Positions 42,260 through 52,928 of a stretch of 64,000 bases of DNA are shown piece by piece. The notes under the pieces are model-generated. The model worked only from the letters and a program-made list of their open reading frames with translations. It made no database searches and was not told where the DNA came from. The DNA comes from Paracamarosporium sp. OC-R06-R3 (taxonomy: Eukaryota; Ascomycota; Dothideomycetes; Pleosporales; Didymosphaeriaceae), in NCBI GenBank assembly GCA_019828545.1, contig JACVRA010000044.1:248001-312000 (forward strand), given 5' to 3'. Both the position numbers and the translations under genes were made by a program. The first letter of the stretch is position 1. Every line of letters starts with the position of its first letter.

Positions 42260-42888
42260 GCGGGAGACGTGGAACAGCGACTCGAAGGTTGTGTGGCGGA
42301 AAATCTTGAGAGGAGGGTGCCCTGAAGCCGGTGGACGAGCGGCGAGGCGCGTATCATGGACGCGACGACGCCAGCTCACGTGAAATGTAGAGCCGCCGCA
42401 GCCTAGAAGCGCGCTGGGTAAGGAACGGTCGACGGGACCGGGGAGATCAGAGTCGCGTAGCGGGCGAGGAGTGAAGTAGGTTCCTGGACGATGCCGGCCG
42501 GGGCACTCTTATGACGAGAAGGCCCGAAGACGTTGGGTACATATCGCGGGTGGGCATCTGAAGGCGGTCGACTGGCCGGTGCTGTGCCTTAGCAATGCGG
42601 TGCAACGCCTGATTGGCCGCGACGGACAGGATATGGATCCCAGCATGCCAATGCAGAAAGTCGCATCGTCGATCTGCACGTCTGGATGCTATTCTGCACC
42701 CGGGCGTTGTTGTTGCAGCGGCGCGACGTGTGGCTCTACCGCTACCCCGCCGTCCTGTAACCTCGCCGCAACCAGTGCCAGCATCCAAGACTCGGACGAC
42801 TCGCAGGCCCAAGAACCAGTCACTCTGCGTCTGGGACGAACCGCTGTTCCTGCTCGTCTCTTCGTCTCTTCGACCCTCGGTGCCCGCC
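42260..42888. other. Divergent promoter between AAR2 and VPS22
   Basis: About 630 bp between two start codons. The VPS22 frame stays open upstream to 42613, but there is no ATG in this stretch of the frame (it begins with TTG), so it is taken as untranslated. GC-rich, no other feature seen. Confidence 0.55.
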
Positions 42889-43686
42889 ATGGACCGCCGC
42901 CGCACCCCCGGCCTGTCGTCCCTCACCAGCTCGCGCCTCCAGACGCACCACTACACTGCCCACGGCGCCGCCCTCCGCAACCGCAATGCCGAGACCCTCC
43001 AGACCCAGCTGTCCGTCTTCCAGTCGCTGCTCCACAACTTCGCCCTCACCCACGCCAAAGACATCCGTGCAAACCCAGAGTTTCGCGCAGAGTTCGCCCG
43101 CATGTGCTCGGCCCTCAACATCGACTTCCTCGCCTCGTCATACCACAAGGATGGGAAGGACGGCAAGGGCGGCGCAGAAGGAGGCAGCATATGGGCCCAG
43201 CTGCTAGGCGGCAGCGTCAACGACTTCTACTTCAACCTGGGCGTGCTCATCGTGGAAGAGTGCCGAGCGACGCGCTCGGAAAACGGCGGCCTGATATCGG
43301 TGCACGACCTGCGGACGCGCATCTCAAAGGGGCGTGCGGGAAGCATAGGCGGCGGCATGCAGGTCAGCGACGACGACATCAAGCGTGCCGTCGACTCGCT
43401 GGCACCCCTCGGCTCGTGCTTCACCATCATGAAGATTGGCCATCGCGAGCTCATACGCAGCGTGCCCAAGGAGCTCAACACGGACCAGAGCACTGTGCTG
43501 GAAGCCGTGCAGTTGCTGGGCTATGTCACCATTAGCATGCTGCAGTTGAATTTGGACTGGGAGAGGCCGCGGGCCCATGCCGTCATTGATGATCTGATGG
43601 CCGACAGTCTTGTCTGGATCGACACACAGGCTGGTGAGAATGAGTACTGGAGTCCAGCGTACATCAGTGGAGGTGGCATGTCATGA
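42889..43686 (+). CDS. VPS22: ESCRT-II subunit Vps22 / Snf8 (EAP30)
   Basis: Single exon, 265 residues from ATG 42889. It matches the EAP30/Vps22 family: the N-terminal LQTQLSVFQSLLHNFA helix, PEFRAEFARMCSALNID, then the LGGSVNDFYFNLGVLIVEECRATR segment, the first winged helix with VHDLRTRI, and the second winged helix with VLEAVQLLGYVTISMLQLNLDWERPRAHAVIDDLMADSLVWID. The length is close to that usual in the family (about 250 residues). With Vps36 and two Vps25 copies it forms ESCRT-II on endosomes, recruiting ESCRT-III for multivesicular-body sorting; in fungi it is also needed for Rim101/PacC pH signalling. Identification is secure. Confidence 0.94.
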   Translation: MDRRRTPGLSSLTSSRLQTHHYTAHGAALRNRNAETLQTQLSVFQSLLHNFALTHAKDIRANPEFRAEFARMCSALNIDFLASSYHKDGKDGKGGAEGGSIWAQLLGGSVNDFYFNLGVLIVEECRATRSENGGLISVHDLRTRISKGRAGSIGGGMQVSDDDIKRAVDSLAPLGSCFTIMKIGHRELIRSVPKELNTDQSTVLEAVQLLGYVTISMLQLNLDWERPRAHAVIDDLMADSLVWIDTQAGENEYWSPAYISGGGMS

Positions 43687-45282
43687 TCCGCCCAGCTTCC
43701 CAGGTTTACCTGAGATGGTTCGCCACCTCGTATGCGCAAGCAGTGTTACACCGCGCAGAACAAGGAACGAAAAGCATGCATGAACCTCATTTTCGACCCA
43801 AAGGTACCAACACAAGAGGCCCACAACCCAAAGATATGCTTAGCGAAGGTTCGAGACACCTTTTCAGGGCTTGCTAAACCATTGCCTGACTCGGTGCAAC
43901 TGCAATGCCAGCCAGCACTCTGTACGAACCCAGTCGATCCGACTTTGTATGCATCAACGTATCTCGAGCTGGGACTTCGGACCACGATGCGTCTGCAACC
44001 AAAGCCAGCCAGTTCGTTAACACTGCTGCTGCTGCTGGACCACTGACCAAGTTTCACTGGGTACCAAAATGGGCATGCCGACGATTGTGTAGACGCAACA
44101 AGATAGCAAGCGTTTGTAAGAGCCAGAGGGCAAGTAATTTGCAGTTGAAGATTGTGGTAGAGGAAGACGGTTGCGCAGAGAAGATGGCCACTAGGACAAA
44201 GCATCAATGATAACTTGGTAGTGTTTTGGGCGGTGTCTCATCACAGAATGCATGTTGCAATCGCAAGCGTGTAAAAGAGTGTGCTTCAATAGTAGCCTTG
44301 ACTAGGTGCGGTAGTGCCTCCTCTCAGGACGCAATTTGCAACAGCGGACTAACTAGAGACGGCACCCATGCGTGGTCAATCAAGCCATGTATCGACGACG
44401 ACGGCTTCTGTCTATCCCCATTCAGCCAATATGGACTTTGGATCTGCATCAAAGCGTGGAGAAAGGGGCCACGGGCAGCCACAGCAAGATCTAGCCCTCG
44501 AGGCGGGCACCCACTTATGTCATGGCAATCACATCGAGGGAAAGAATGCAAACCTTCTGTCACAAGACCGGCACGTTGGATCCGAGCACAGGCTGTTGTA
44601 TGCCGTTTAGCCCGTACGCGAGTAGCAATTGTGTGCGCACAACTTGGCTGTAGGGTGACGTCACGCGCCTCGCACCTCGTTCCCCAGCGTCCAGCTGCCT
44701 CGTCGTGTTGCACCAACACCAACGAGAATCGACAATGCGTTTTCGTACTGTTTCGCTTGGAATATACACGATGCGAAGGGCACAGTGGTGAACACAGGCA
44801 TGCCCAGGGCTCGTCGCCGTTGCGGTGCCCCAGCCAAGCTGCAAACAAGCTCTTCCAAGCTTTCGCAGCCGTGCGTTTCACCGCCCCAGAACAGCAAGGG
44901 ATCGTCGCACACTGCCGCCAACAAGGAATGGATGGGGCGTCATGGTGTCGTGCGCCCCGGCCATGCAAGGATGGCAACTTGTTTGTGGCTGATGATGTGA
45001 ATGGGATTTACCGCGATGATGTCGGTGCGGAGGGGGAAATCACGATGCCTGTGTGCGGGCGTATATATGGGCTCAAGGGAGGCATCGTGGCTTGCTCTCC
45101 GTAGTTCCATCTACACTTGTACTATCACTTGAGACGTGTTACAGTCTTACTTGTGGCTCATTGGGATAGTATCCCATTGCCTGCTCGTTTGCTCCTTCTT
45201 CGTTGTCAGTCTCCCTCCCAACGCATATCCCAACTTCTACTGACACTCCCACAGACCTCACACTCCCACCACACAACACACA
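43687..45282. other. Intergenic region between VPS22 and the PAP2-family gene
   Basis: 1.6 kb with no supported gene. A long open frame at 44226-45104 and another on the opposite strand at 44324-44977 coexist, have Cys/Arg-rich motif-free translations, and are regarded as chance. The last 90 bp are pyrimidine-rich (runs of CTCCC/ACTCC), typical of a fungal core promoter and leader for the gene at 45283. Confidence 0.5.
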
Positions 45283-46655
45283 ATGGGCTTCTTCAACAGG
45301 CGAACTGCCGCCGCCGATCCTAACACGGCAACCGCCACTGGCACCCACCACGAGAAGAAACCGGGCATCTTCTCCAGGCGCAACCAAGGAGCTGCTACGA
45401 CGCACAATGGCACTGCAGCATGGAACACGCGCCCCACATTCGGCCAGTGGATCAAGGCCACTGCCCTCGACATCGTCACCATGGCCGCTCTTGGAGCTAT
45501 TGGCCTTGGAGTCTACAATGCCGACCCTGCACCGTCGCGAAGCTTCCCTAGTAAGTAGACCCCTTCACGTTTGCAAATTCAAGTGGGCCCAAACTGACTT
45601 GAAGCAGTTGTCTTCTCGGACGGAGAAATCGTATACCCAGAGTTCGCATACCCAATGCGCAATGAGATTGTTCCCATCTACGCTGCGGCCCTGATGGCAG
45701 CCCTGATTCCCATCGCCGTCTTCCTCATCTGCCAGATCCGCGTCCGCAGTTTCTGGGACGTGAACAACGCCACCATCGGCCTGCTCTACTCCCTCATCAC
45801 CGCGGCCGTCTTCCAGGTCTTCATCAAGTGGCTCATTGGCGGTCTGCGCCCACACTTCCTCGCCGTCTGCAAGCCCGTCATCCCGCAGAACATGCGTCCT
45901 CAGGGCAACGTCGCCAATGGCTACCGCCAGATCATGTTTGACCGCAGCATCTGCACGGGCGACAGGAATGAGATCAACGACAGCCTGGAGTCGATGCCTT
46001 CGGGCCACACGACGGCTGCTTTCGCTGGATTCGTCTACCTCTACCTTTACCTCAACGCTAAGCTCAAGGTCTTTTCTAACTACCACCCTGCCATGTGGAA
46101 GCTCGTTGTCATCTACGCTCCGATTCTGGGTGCGTGCTTGATTGGGGGCGCTTTAACTATTGACGAATATCACAACTGGTATGACATTCTCGCTGGTGCC
46201 GTCATCGGAACCATCATGGCTTTCAGCGCCTACCGCATGACCTACGCTTCCGTATGGGACTTCCGCTGTAAGATGCCTTCCCTTTCTTCTTTACGAGTTC
46301 CACGTGCTAACATGTCCCAGTCAACCATATCCCTCTTGTCCGCGGCGCTCCTTTCATCTACGGTGCCGGTCCCTCCACGTTCGATGGCTTCCACGACGCC
46401 ACTTTCACCCGCAAGGCTGGCTGGGGCGAGCACAACGGCTCTGCCTGGGGTGGTGCTCCAGGTGACGCTGCCGATGGCCCACGCGGAACCATGGCACAGG
46501 CCGCCAACGCTGTTGACCCCGCTGCTCACGGTGCCGCCAACGGCCGCGGCACCCACGGTGGTGTTGTCGGCACTGGCGGCCACGGCACTACTGCAGGCCA
46601 CTCTATTGACCGTCGCCCGGTAGCTGGAAGCCGCATGGGCGAGCAGATAGTCTAA
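45283..46655 (+). CDS. PAP2-superfamily lipid phosphate phosphatase
   Basis: Three exons, 45283-45550, 45608-46267 and 46321-46655, give 420 residues; phase 1 at both junctions. About six membrane helices are visible from residue about 65 on. The phosphatase motifs are KWLIGGLRP (motif 1), MPSGHTT (motif 2) and DEYHNWYDILAG (motif 3). Motif 3 normally starts SRxxxxxHxxxD; here the SR position is occupied by a Leu-Thr-Ile stretch while the catalytic His and Asp remain. A Gly/His-rich hydrophilic tail of about 90 residues follows the last helix. Such enzymes (Dpp1/Lpp1 type) dephosphorylate phosphatidate, diacylglycerol pyrophosphate or related lipids in vacuolar or Golgi membranes. Substrate cannot be told from sequence. 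Confidence 0.9.
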
Positions 46656-48797
46656 GAGCATCACTCCGCACTACGTAATCTGATGTCTTTAGACTTACGT
46701 GCGGCGAGTGGTTTTACTCCGGGGATGAGAACGAAGATTGAAACGGTGATGATGCGAGGAGTCCTCATGGAGTGAGGCTCCCTCTCGATGCACATCTCAG
46801 CATGGAATTTGAACATGACACGACACAAGCGACGGCGTTTACTGGTTCGTCTTTCTTCGCAAAGACGAATAACGATGTGATACCACTGTATTATAATAAG
46901 CCGTTAGGCAATACTTATCTAATGAATATTTTATCTGTCTACGTTTATGGTACGGTGCTGCATTGTTTCTGCTTCATGCGATGAGTGAGGCAGGTTGGTT
47001 GATTGCTATGTTTATTTCTATGTGATCGTGTAGCGTTGGCTTGTTATCTTTATCCTCGCGGTTAGGCATATGGGATTTAGTAAATGCATATATATAATCG
47101 TCTCCTAACCTTGTCTCGTCCTATCCAATACAGCTATACCTTATTTTCCAGATATAAACCTCTACCACGGATACATACCCACACACACCTCGCCCCTCAC
47201 GCCCTCGTACCTCTCACCTAGTCAATGTATTCACATCACACATCGCACCGCAACCTCCCCACCGACCACTTTCCCCGACCATTCTCCCCTTCCTTTCCTC
47301 CCAAATCATAGCGTACAACCTCACTCAACGCAACACCTCCCGCTCGCAAGTACCGTGTTCCCCGCAGATTGCCTCGCGATCTAGATATCGTACCGTATGT
47401 CTACCTGGCCTGGACAGCGCGAGTGAGGATGTATCCGCAGCCCTAGCGAAATACATACGCTGTCTAAGTTCTTCAAGAGATATTTCTGCACTACTCAGGC
47501 TTCTTACGCTCCCCGCATGTAAGTGTCAGCGTGTCGGCAAGTGGGAATTCAGACCACGCTGTGGTGTGGGGGATGTTACGTGCGTAGTGTAGTGTGGTGT
47601 AGTGTATGTTGATAGGATGAAGTGAAATGTAGTGTGTACTCTGGTGGTGGTTTAGATGGGGGTTGGGGTCGTGTGTTTTGGTCTTTGTCTAGGTTTATGT
47701 CTTGCTTGTATTGGGTACAGGGCGTGTGTTGTATGGGAAAGATGCTGTGTGTGAGGGGGGAAATAGTTTCTAGATGGATATGAAGTGGAAGTGGTGAGGG
47801 AATGAAGTATGTTGTGTGGGTAGGGGTCTTCATGGTTGGTTGGTTGGTTAGTTATACGTCGTATCTTGTTCTTCCACGTGCTGTTCTTATTCTTCGCTGG
47901 TGATGGGCTGTGGCTTTCCCTCGATCTACCCTCGGCTAGCAGATAGAGAGAACAGGTTTGAGAGTACGTAGTGTCTCACGTTTCACGGATGGAGGGTATC
48001 TCGAACAGCATGTTTAGTCTTACGCCTTGCACGCGCCAGCCTACCTCCAAGACGCGCCGTGCTCTTCATCCTCCTCAAGCGCATGCTAGCAGCATGGGCA
48101 CTCAATGAGAAAAGGCACGGCTCGCAAGGAGCAGTGATTTCGATCGGTGGTGGGAGCGCCTTTGGCTATGGGGCCTTCTCATAAAGCAACCCCACATCTT
48201 AGCATTGTTTCCTAGCCCGGCGGGCAGATCAGTAGAAAATGTTAGGATATGTTAGTATGGTTAATCAAAAGAGAAGAGCAAGAGAAGAGAGTGGCCGAAG
48301 CCAAAGGAAGAGAAAGACCAAAGTCTGCTGTCATGGTATCTATTTTACAGAAAAGGCATATTCGGGCCTGATAATCGGTCGCGATCGTTCCGTTCGGTCC
48401 TACGGTTCGTTTCTCCGAGCGTATAACAACATCGAGAATAACGCTCGCGTCCAGGTTGCATATCCGTGGAGGAAGGATCAACAACGTGAGAGGATGCTCG
48501 GTACAATCGACATCGATGAAGGGGAAACAAGAAACCGTAGGGGATCGAGACGGACCGTTCTACGCCGTTCGCTACGTGGGCCAAACCGTCGCTATTCTTA
48601 ACATCATCGCTCGAATCGACCGCAGAACAAGAGGTGATATCGGACCTAGAGCTCTGCAAGGTAAGCTCCCTCTTGCCAAAGCAGTTAGATGAGCCACACA
48701 AACAACAAAGCAGATAATTCCTCCCGCGCCATTGAGGGGTATACCTTTAATCGTCACCATGAAACGCCTCCCAATGTAGTCTGGATTAACGCCATTT
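46656..48797. other. Convergent intergenic region between the PAP2 and TRF4-type genes
   Basis: 2.1 kb without a supported gene. The left part is AT-rich and probably 3' untranslated; 47570-47840 is TG-rich. ORFs at 48239-48601 (plus) and 48345-48844 (minus) overlap one another and have no motif; one of the minus-strand frames also runs through the proposed last exon of TRF4 in a different register. Confidence 0.5.
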
Positions 48798-51099
48798 TCA
48801 GTCGTCGATGACGATGGGAACTGAAAAGGTTCCCGACATGTCATGGTCGTCTCCTGCGGATCCAGCTTTTGGTCTGTACGGTACCATTAGTACAATGCGA
48901 CGGATATATAAGTCCACTGCGTAGTGGAGCGACGTCCTGCGAGCTCATTTTGCCTCCCTTCGCTCTGGACTCACACTATCCGAACTCTCTGCATGCGCTT
49001 CCGTTGGTCCTGGTAAGAAGTGTAATCGCCACCTAGGATGGATTCGAGAAGGCTGAGTTCGTGTACTGAACTCATGTGAACCGTTGCCATACGTTCGACA
49101 AGAACCCCATGTGCCCAGGAAAAGAGCTGCAGGGCCTGCTCGGCTTTGTAGGAACCACCGGAGATGTTGTTTTGTGGATCGTTCGGGTCTTGAATAGATA
49201 ACCTATCATCCCTCTCCGGTCGACCATCGATACCAAGTTTTCCCTTTCTCAAGTCAGCAGCTATAATCAATTGAAATGTCAATGCTTACTTTGCGCACGA
49301 TTTGCGGTGGGTCGATCACGATCCTGTCCCGGCCGTAATCGAACTTGTTGCCAAAGTAATCTAGAAATTGGAGAAACGCTTGGCCAATGTTCTCGGCGAT
49401 TTGGTGATTTTGTAGGTAGCTCACAACAAGACAACAGATGCTTAAGCCGCCAAGTCCGCCAGTGCTGTTATCGTTGAGGTCGTACATCTCCAACAGCTGC
49501 TTTACGAGGGCTACCAGGCAGTTGAAATGATCTCCATACTGCTGCTTCCACTTGCTTAGGGTTGCTTGAGCGATGACCCCACTCATGTTCTCGAATGAGA
49601 TATCGACTGGGAGACTAGTCGCTATATCATTGAACTTGATTATAGGAACCCTAGCCTTTGGGATGACCAGAGCGTCCAAGGCAACTTGATTGAGCTTGAG
49701 CTTTCTTGCAAGTTTAAACATCTGGTTTTTCTCTGCCCGGAGCATCGCAGGACCGCCTTGGTAGTGTGAGTCGGAGACAAAGACAAGATCCATATCAGCT
49801 GTAGGCAGGTAAAGACCGACAGGAAATGAGCCGAAACAGCGGATACTACCCCTATGCGACTGGAAGTCTCTGCCTATCACCGACTGCACCCGGCGAATCA
49901 AGTCTACGCGAACCTTGTTGTCGTGCTCTGTAGGTGCTACGAAGTCGTAGAAGTCTGCTATCTCGTTGTGGAGCCTGAGAGGCGTTAGGAAGCTGAAGGG
50001 GGTATAAGGGCTAGGATGAAACTCACAACTTCTCTGGGGCATCTCGGAGACGCTCATAATCCTCGCGGAAAGCCCATGGCGCAGGGTCAAGACGCGCCTT
50101 GGGTTGCCAGATTTCTTTCATCCCAGGATGATCGTCGGTATGCTTACGCTTCTTGGAGCTGGTTGTATTCTGAGGTCTGGCTGGAAGTCCTGCGATTTCA
50201 GCTGAGCGTTTGCCACGGGTTTCAGCGGGTGCAGACGATGCAGCAGCTGCAACGTCGTTGAGCGAGCCTTGCAGAGGTTGAGCTCTAGCCAATTGCGCAT
50301 TGGAGGCTGCCGAGGGTTCCAAAGCCTCATCGTCGTCGCCGAACGAAATGAAGTCGTCGTTGGCAGCAACGGCATTAGTAGCGTTGGTTTGCTCAGCAAC
50401 TTGGTTCTTGGCCTTACGGATGAGCTTGACAAAATCGATTCTTTTGCCTGTCGTCTCCTCTGGAGGTGGTAGAACAGTGTATGGGTCAGGATTGGACCAC
50501 TTAGGCACAGAATCACCATCTGCACGGGTGTTTGACTGTGTGCGGACGAGCTTGGGTTTGCTTTGGGCTGCGTCACCTTCACTGTCGGTGTCGTCGGTGC
50601 CCACATCCATATCAGCTTCTTCGTCATCTGACAAGTCTGCTAGATCGCGGAACTTGTTCGACTTTGCATCTACGCCAAGAAAATGCTCCGTGCCATCATC
50701 GCGTGTCTTCAGAAGAGCGCGCTCGTGTGCAGCATGAGGACGGAACCCTCCCCTAGTATTGCGTCTACCTCCACGGTAGGACGGGGCTGCATCACCGCCA
50801 CGGGGGGGAGGGCGCGTGCCATTCATGCCGGATGGGCCGCCGCGGCCGCGGCCACGATTGCGACGCGTTCCATGGTCAACGGATGAAGCGGGTGGGAACT
50901 TGGGACCTTGCGTGTTGCTGGTGAAGGTGAAGTCGCTACGGCTGGGAGCACTACCGCTCTGCTGCTGCCCGGGTCTGTACGAGTCGCCTAAGCCGCGATC
51001 GCGACCACTGGCAGAGCCGCCAGTCATGCGGTCTCGAAGGTCACGGCCCCGCCGCTTCTGCTGCTGCGGCGGTGCACGATGTCGGCGCGTATCCACCAT
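48798..51099 (-). CDS. TRF4: Trf4/Cid14-type non-canonical poly(A) polymerase (TRAMP subunit)
   Basis: Four exons, in transcription order 51099-50027, 49974-49290, 49243-48975 and 48873-48798, give about 700 residues. The first about 350 residues are disordered with RG-rich (RGRGRGG) and acidic stretches. The catalytic domain starts at LHNEIADFYDFV. It has the nucleotidyltransferase GSFPVGLYLPTADMDLVF motif with the DxD aspartates, then FNDIATSLPVDISFEN, TGGLGGLSICCLVVSYLQ, and the PAP-associated segment with DYGRDRIVIDPP and RLSIQDPNDPQNNISGGSY. Intron 2 is 46 bp and was placed so that VRKGKLGIDGRPERDDRLSIQDP reads through. Exon 4 is inferred from a GTGAGT donor, a CTAAT branch-like sequence and a CAG acceptor; without it the frame would end at 48971. 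These enzymes add short oligo(A) tails to nuclear RNAs for exosome decay. Confidence 0.9.
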
Positions 51100-51794
51100 T
51101 ACAAATCCACCTATGCGATCGGTTTCTTGAAGTAATGCGCTAGCGCGTCGTTTGTTGTGGGGATGGTCGTGATCGTTTGCGCGAGGCGGTTGCGGTGGAG
51201 TGTGGAATGAACAAAGGTCTGTTGTAATACTTTATTTGTGCCAAGCCGTGTAGCGCCACTCCGGCTTGTGACGCGATTCCCGGGGAAGAGCGCCTGGACG
51301 TTCGCCAGTGCCTGCTCTACTCGAAAACTTGTACTAGGTGAACAGAAATTTTGATAGATCTTCCAAGGCAAATTGACTGCAGCATAGAGAATTTTGCAGA
51401 ATGGTTATCCAACCATGCTCGATAACATGCGTAGATGTATTGTTTCTTGTAAATTTCCAGGTGAACAACAATGCATGTATCGCAATGAAAGCCCCAAAGA
51501 CTCGAAGCTCAATAATACAGTAGATAGTACAGAGGCTGCGCGAGCAAGTAATATATACAGCGGAGAGTGGAGAAGCATTGTGATTATTGCATGCCTCTCT
51601 TGCAGCCACGCTCAGCACCATGGCCGAAACTTTCAACCAGCGCCATGCCCAACGCTATGCCACTACCCAAACGCCGTCTAATGCCTGGAGAAAAGAAGAG
51701 TACCATCGTCCGCTGTAGGTGGGCAAGGGTCGTTGATTAGAGGGACTCTCCCAGTATTGAACGGATCTATGCGGTCGCGCTCCTGTCACCGATT
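51100..51794. other. TRF4 promoter / PAM16 3' region
   Basis: About 700 bp with no supported gene between two minus-strand genes. ORFs at 51111-51371, 51334-51636 and 51394-51681 have no motif. Confidence 0.5.
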
Positions 51795-52253
51795 TCATTT
51801 CCCTTCTTTCGTCCACTTGGGCTTGAACCCCTCCGATAACTCCTGCTCTCTTTCTGCCATCTGTTTAAACCCTTGTACTTCGCGCTCGATGCGCTCTCTC
51901 GCCCTTAGGATTTTGCTCTGTAGGTAGAAGCTGCCACCCTTCTTGGGATCGTTGAGGTCAAACAACCGCTTGAATCGTTCCGTAACAAATGCTTCGTCTA
52001 TTTGTCCCATTTTCGAGGGTCCGACGTTCAGGATCTGGCAGGCTTCGTCCATGGTAATGTTCGAGGATGAAAAGCCGCCACCAGCTTTCTGGCCTGCGGC
52101 GGCATATTTTTGAGATGCTGCAGCCTGGCGGTACGATTCGGAGACGGCGCGTCCTATTATTCGGACGCCGGTGAAGACGACTTGTGTTATTATACGGTGC
52201 GCCTAGATGGTCAGTCTGGATGAAGCGGGTGAAGGGGGCGAACCACTTGCCAT
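51795..52253 (-). CDS. PAM16: Mitochondrial import motor subunit Pam16 (Tim16)
   Basis: Two exons, 52253-52251 and 52202-51795, give 136 residues, the normal length for the family. The product starts AHRIITQVVFTGVRIIGRA, an N-terminal membrane-associated segment, followed by SESYRQAAASQ and the degenerate J domain MDEACQILNV...FVTERFKRLFDLNDPKKGGSFYLQSKILRARERIE, which has DLN where true J proteins have HPD. Pam16 pairs with Pam18 to control mitochondrial Hsp70 at the TIM23 channel. The proposed first exon is just the ATG. Its 3' neighbour reads GCAAGT, a perfect GC-type donor, and the 48-bp intron ends TCTAG; GT donors nearby (after 7 or 10 bases) would break the frame. A non-spliced start at the internal Met (52052) would lose the conserved N-terminus. 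Transcribed divergently from the peroxin gene. Confidence 0.9.
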
Positions 52254-52928
52254 TGTGACAGAATATCGCAAATCAAAGCCAGGAAGAGAAAGGACAGAAA
52301 AGATCTGCGGCCGCTGAAACCTTCTCGATGAATGCTGCAATCAAAGTATAGTCGGCGGCGGAGGAGAGAGCCTTAGAATTTCTGAAGATTCGGCGCGATT
52401 CCGGGCCAGAATCGATCCCGTGATCTTCAGTCTGTTAGCCAATCACGTTGCGATCGCAAACATGGAAGAAACAACCATAGCAGAACACCTGGGAAGCCCT
52501 TCGTGCGATGAGGGCATGGTAAATAATATTTAGGGAGCTGCTTCAAAGTCGTTAAGCACAATCTACCGTATACATAGTACTGTTTGTTGTCACGGTAGCT
52601 TCAGTTCTCTCGGCTTAGGCATTCACATGCGCCATAGTTAGCTCCCCGCCGCGGTTCCGACCGCGGAATCCACGCCACACTTCTATGCCGTCTTTCACTT
52701 CTAAGCGTTTGAGGTGTCTTCGAGAGTAACGCAGTGTCGAAGAAAACATTATTGTTGTGGCTGAGCCGGAAACGCGCCTTCAACATTACCGGCGCATACG
52801 AGCCACTATTGGCTATGACGCAGCTTCTCTCTATGCATGGCAGCATTTGGCAAGTTCACTCTCACGTCTTCAAGCACTAGACTTCCCGCCATGCTAACAT
52901 ACCTCAAGATACCCCGTGGCTAGAACAT
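52254..52928. other. Divergent promoter between PAM16 and the peroxin gene
   Basis: About 675 bp between two start codons, with no supported gene. A short ORF at 52601-52846 (minus) lacks motifs. Confidence 0.5.

Noticed and set aside
42613..42888. 92-residue N-terminal extension of VPS22
   Set aside because: The extension starts at TTG, contains no ATG, and is unlike other Vps22 proteins, which begin close to the residues encoded at 42889.
44226..45104. 292-residue plus-strand ORF between VPS22 and the PAP2 gene
   Set aside because: The opposite strand is also open over the same region (44324-44977), the translation is Cys/Arg/Ser-rich without any motif, and no gene-like splice or start context is seen. 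Best explained by base composition.
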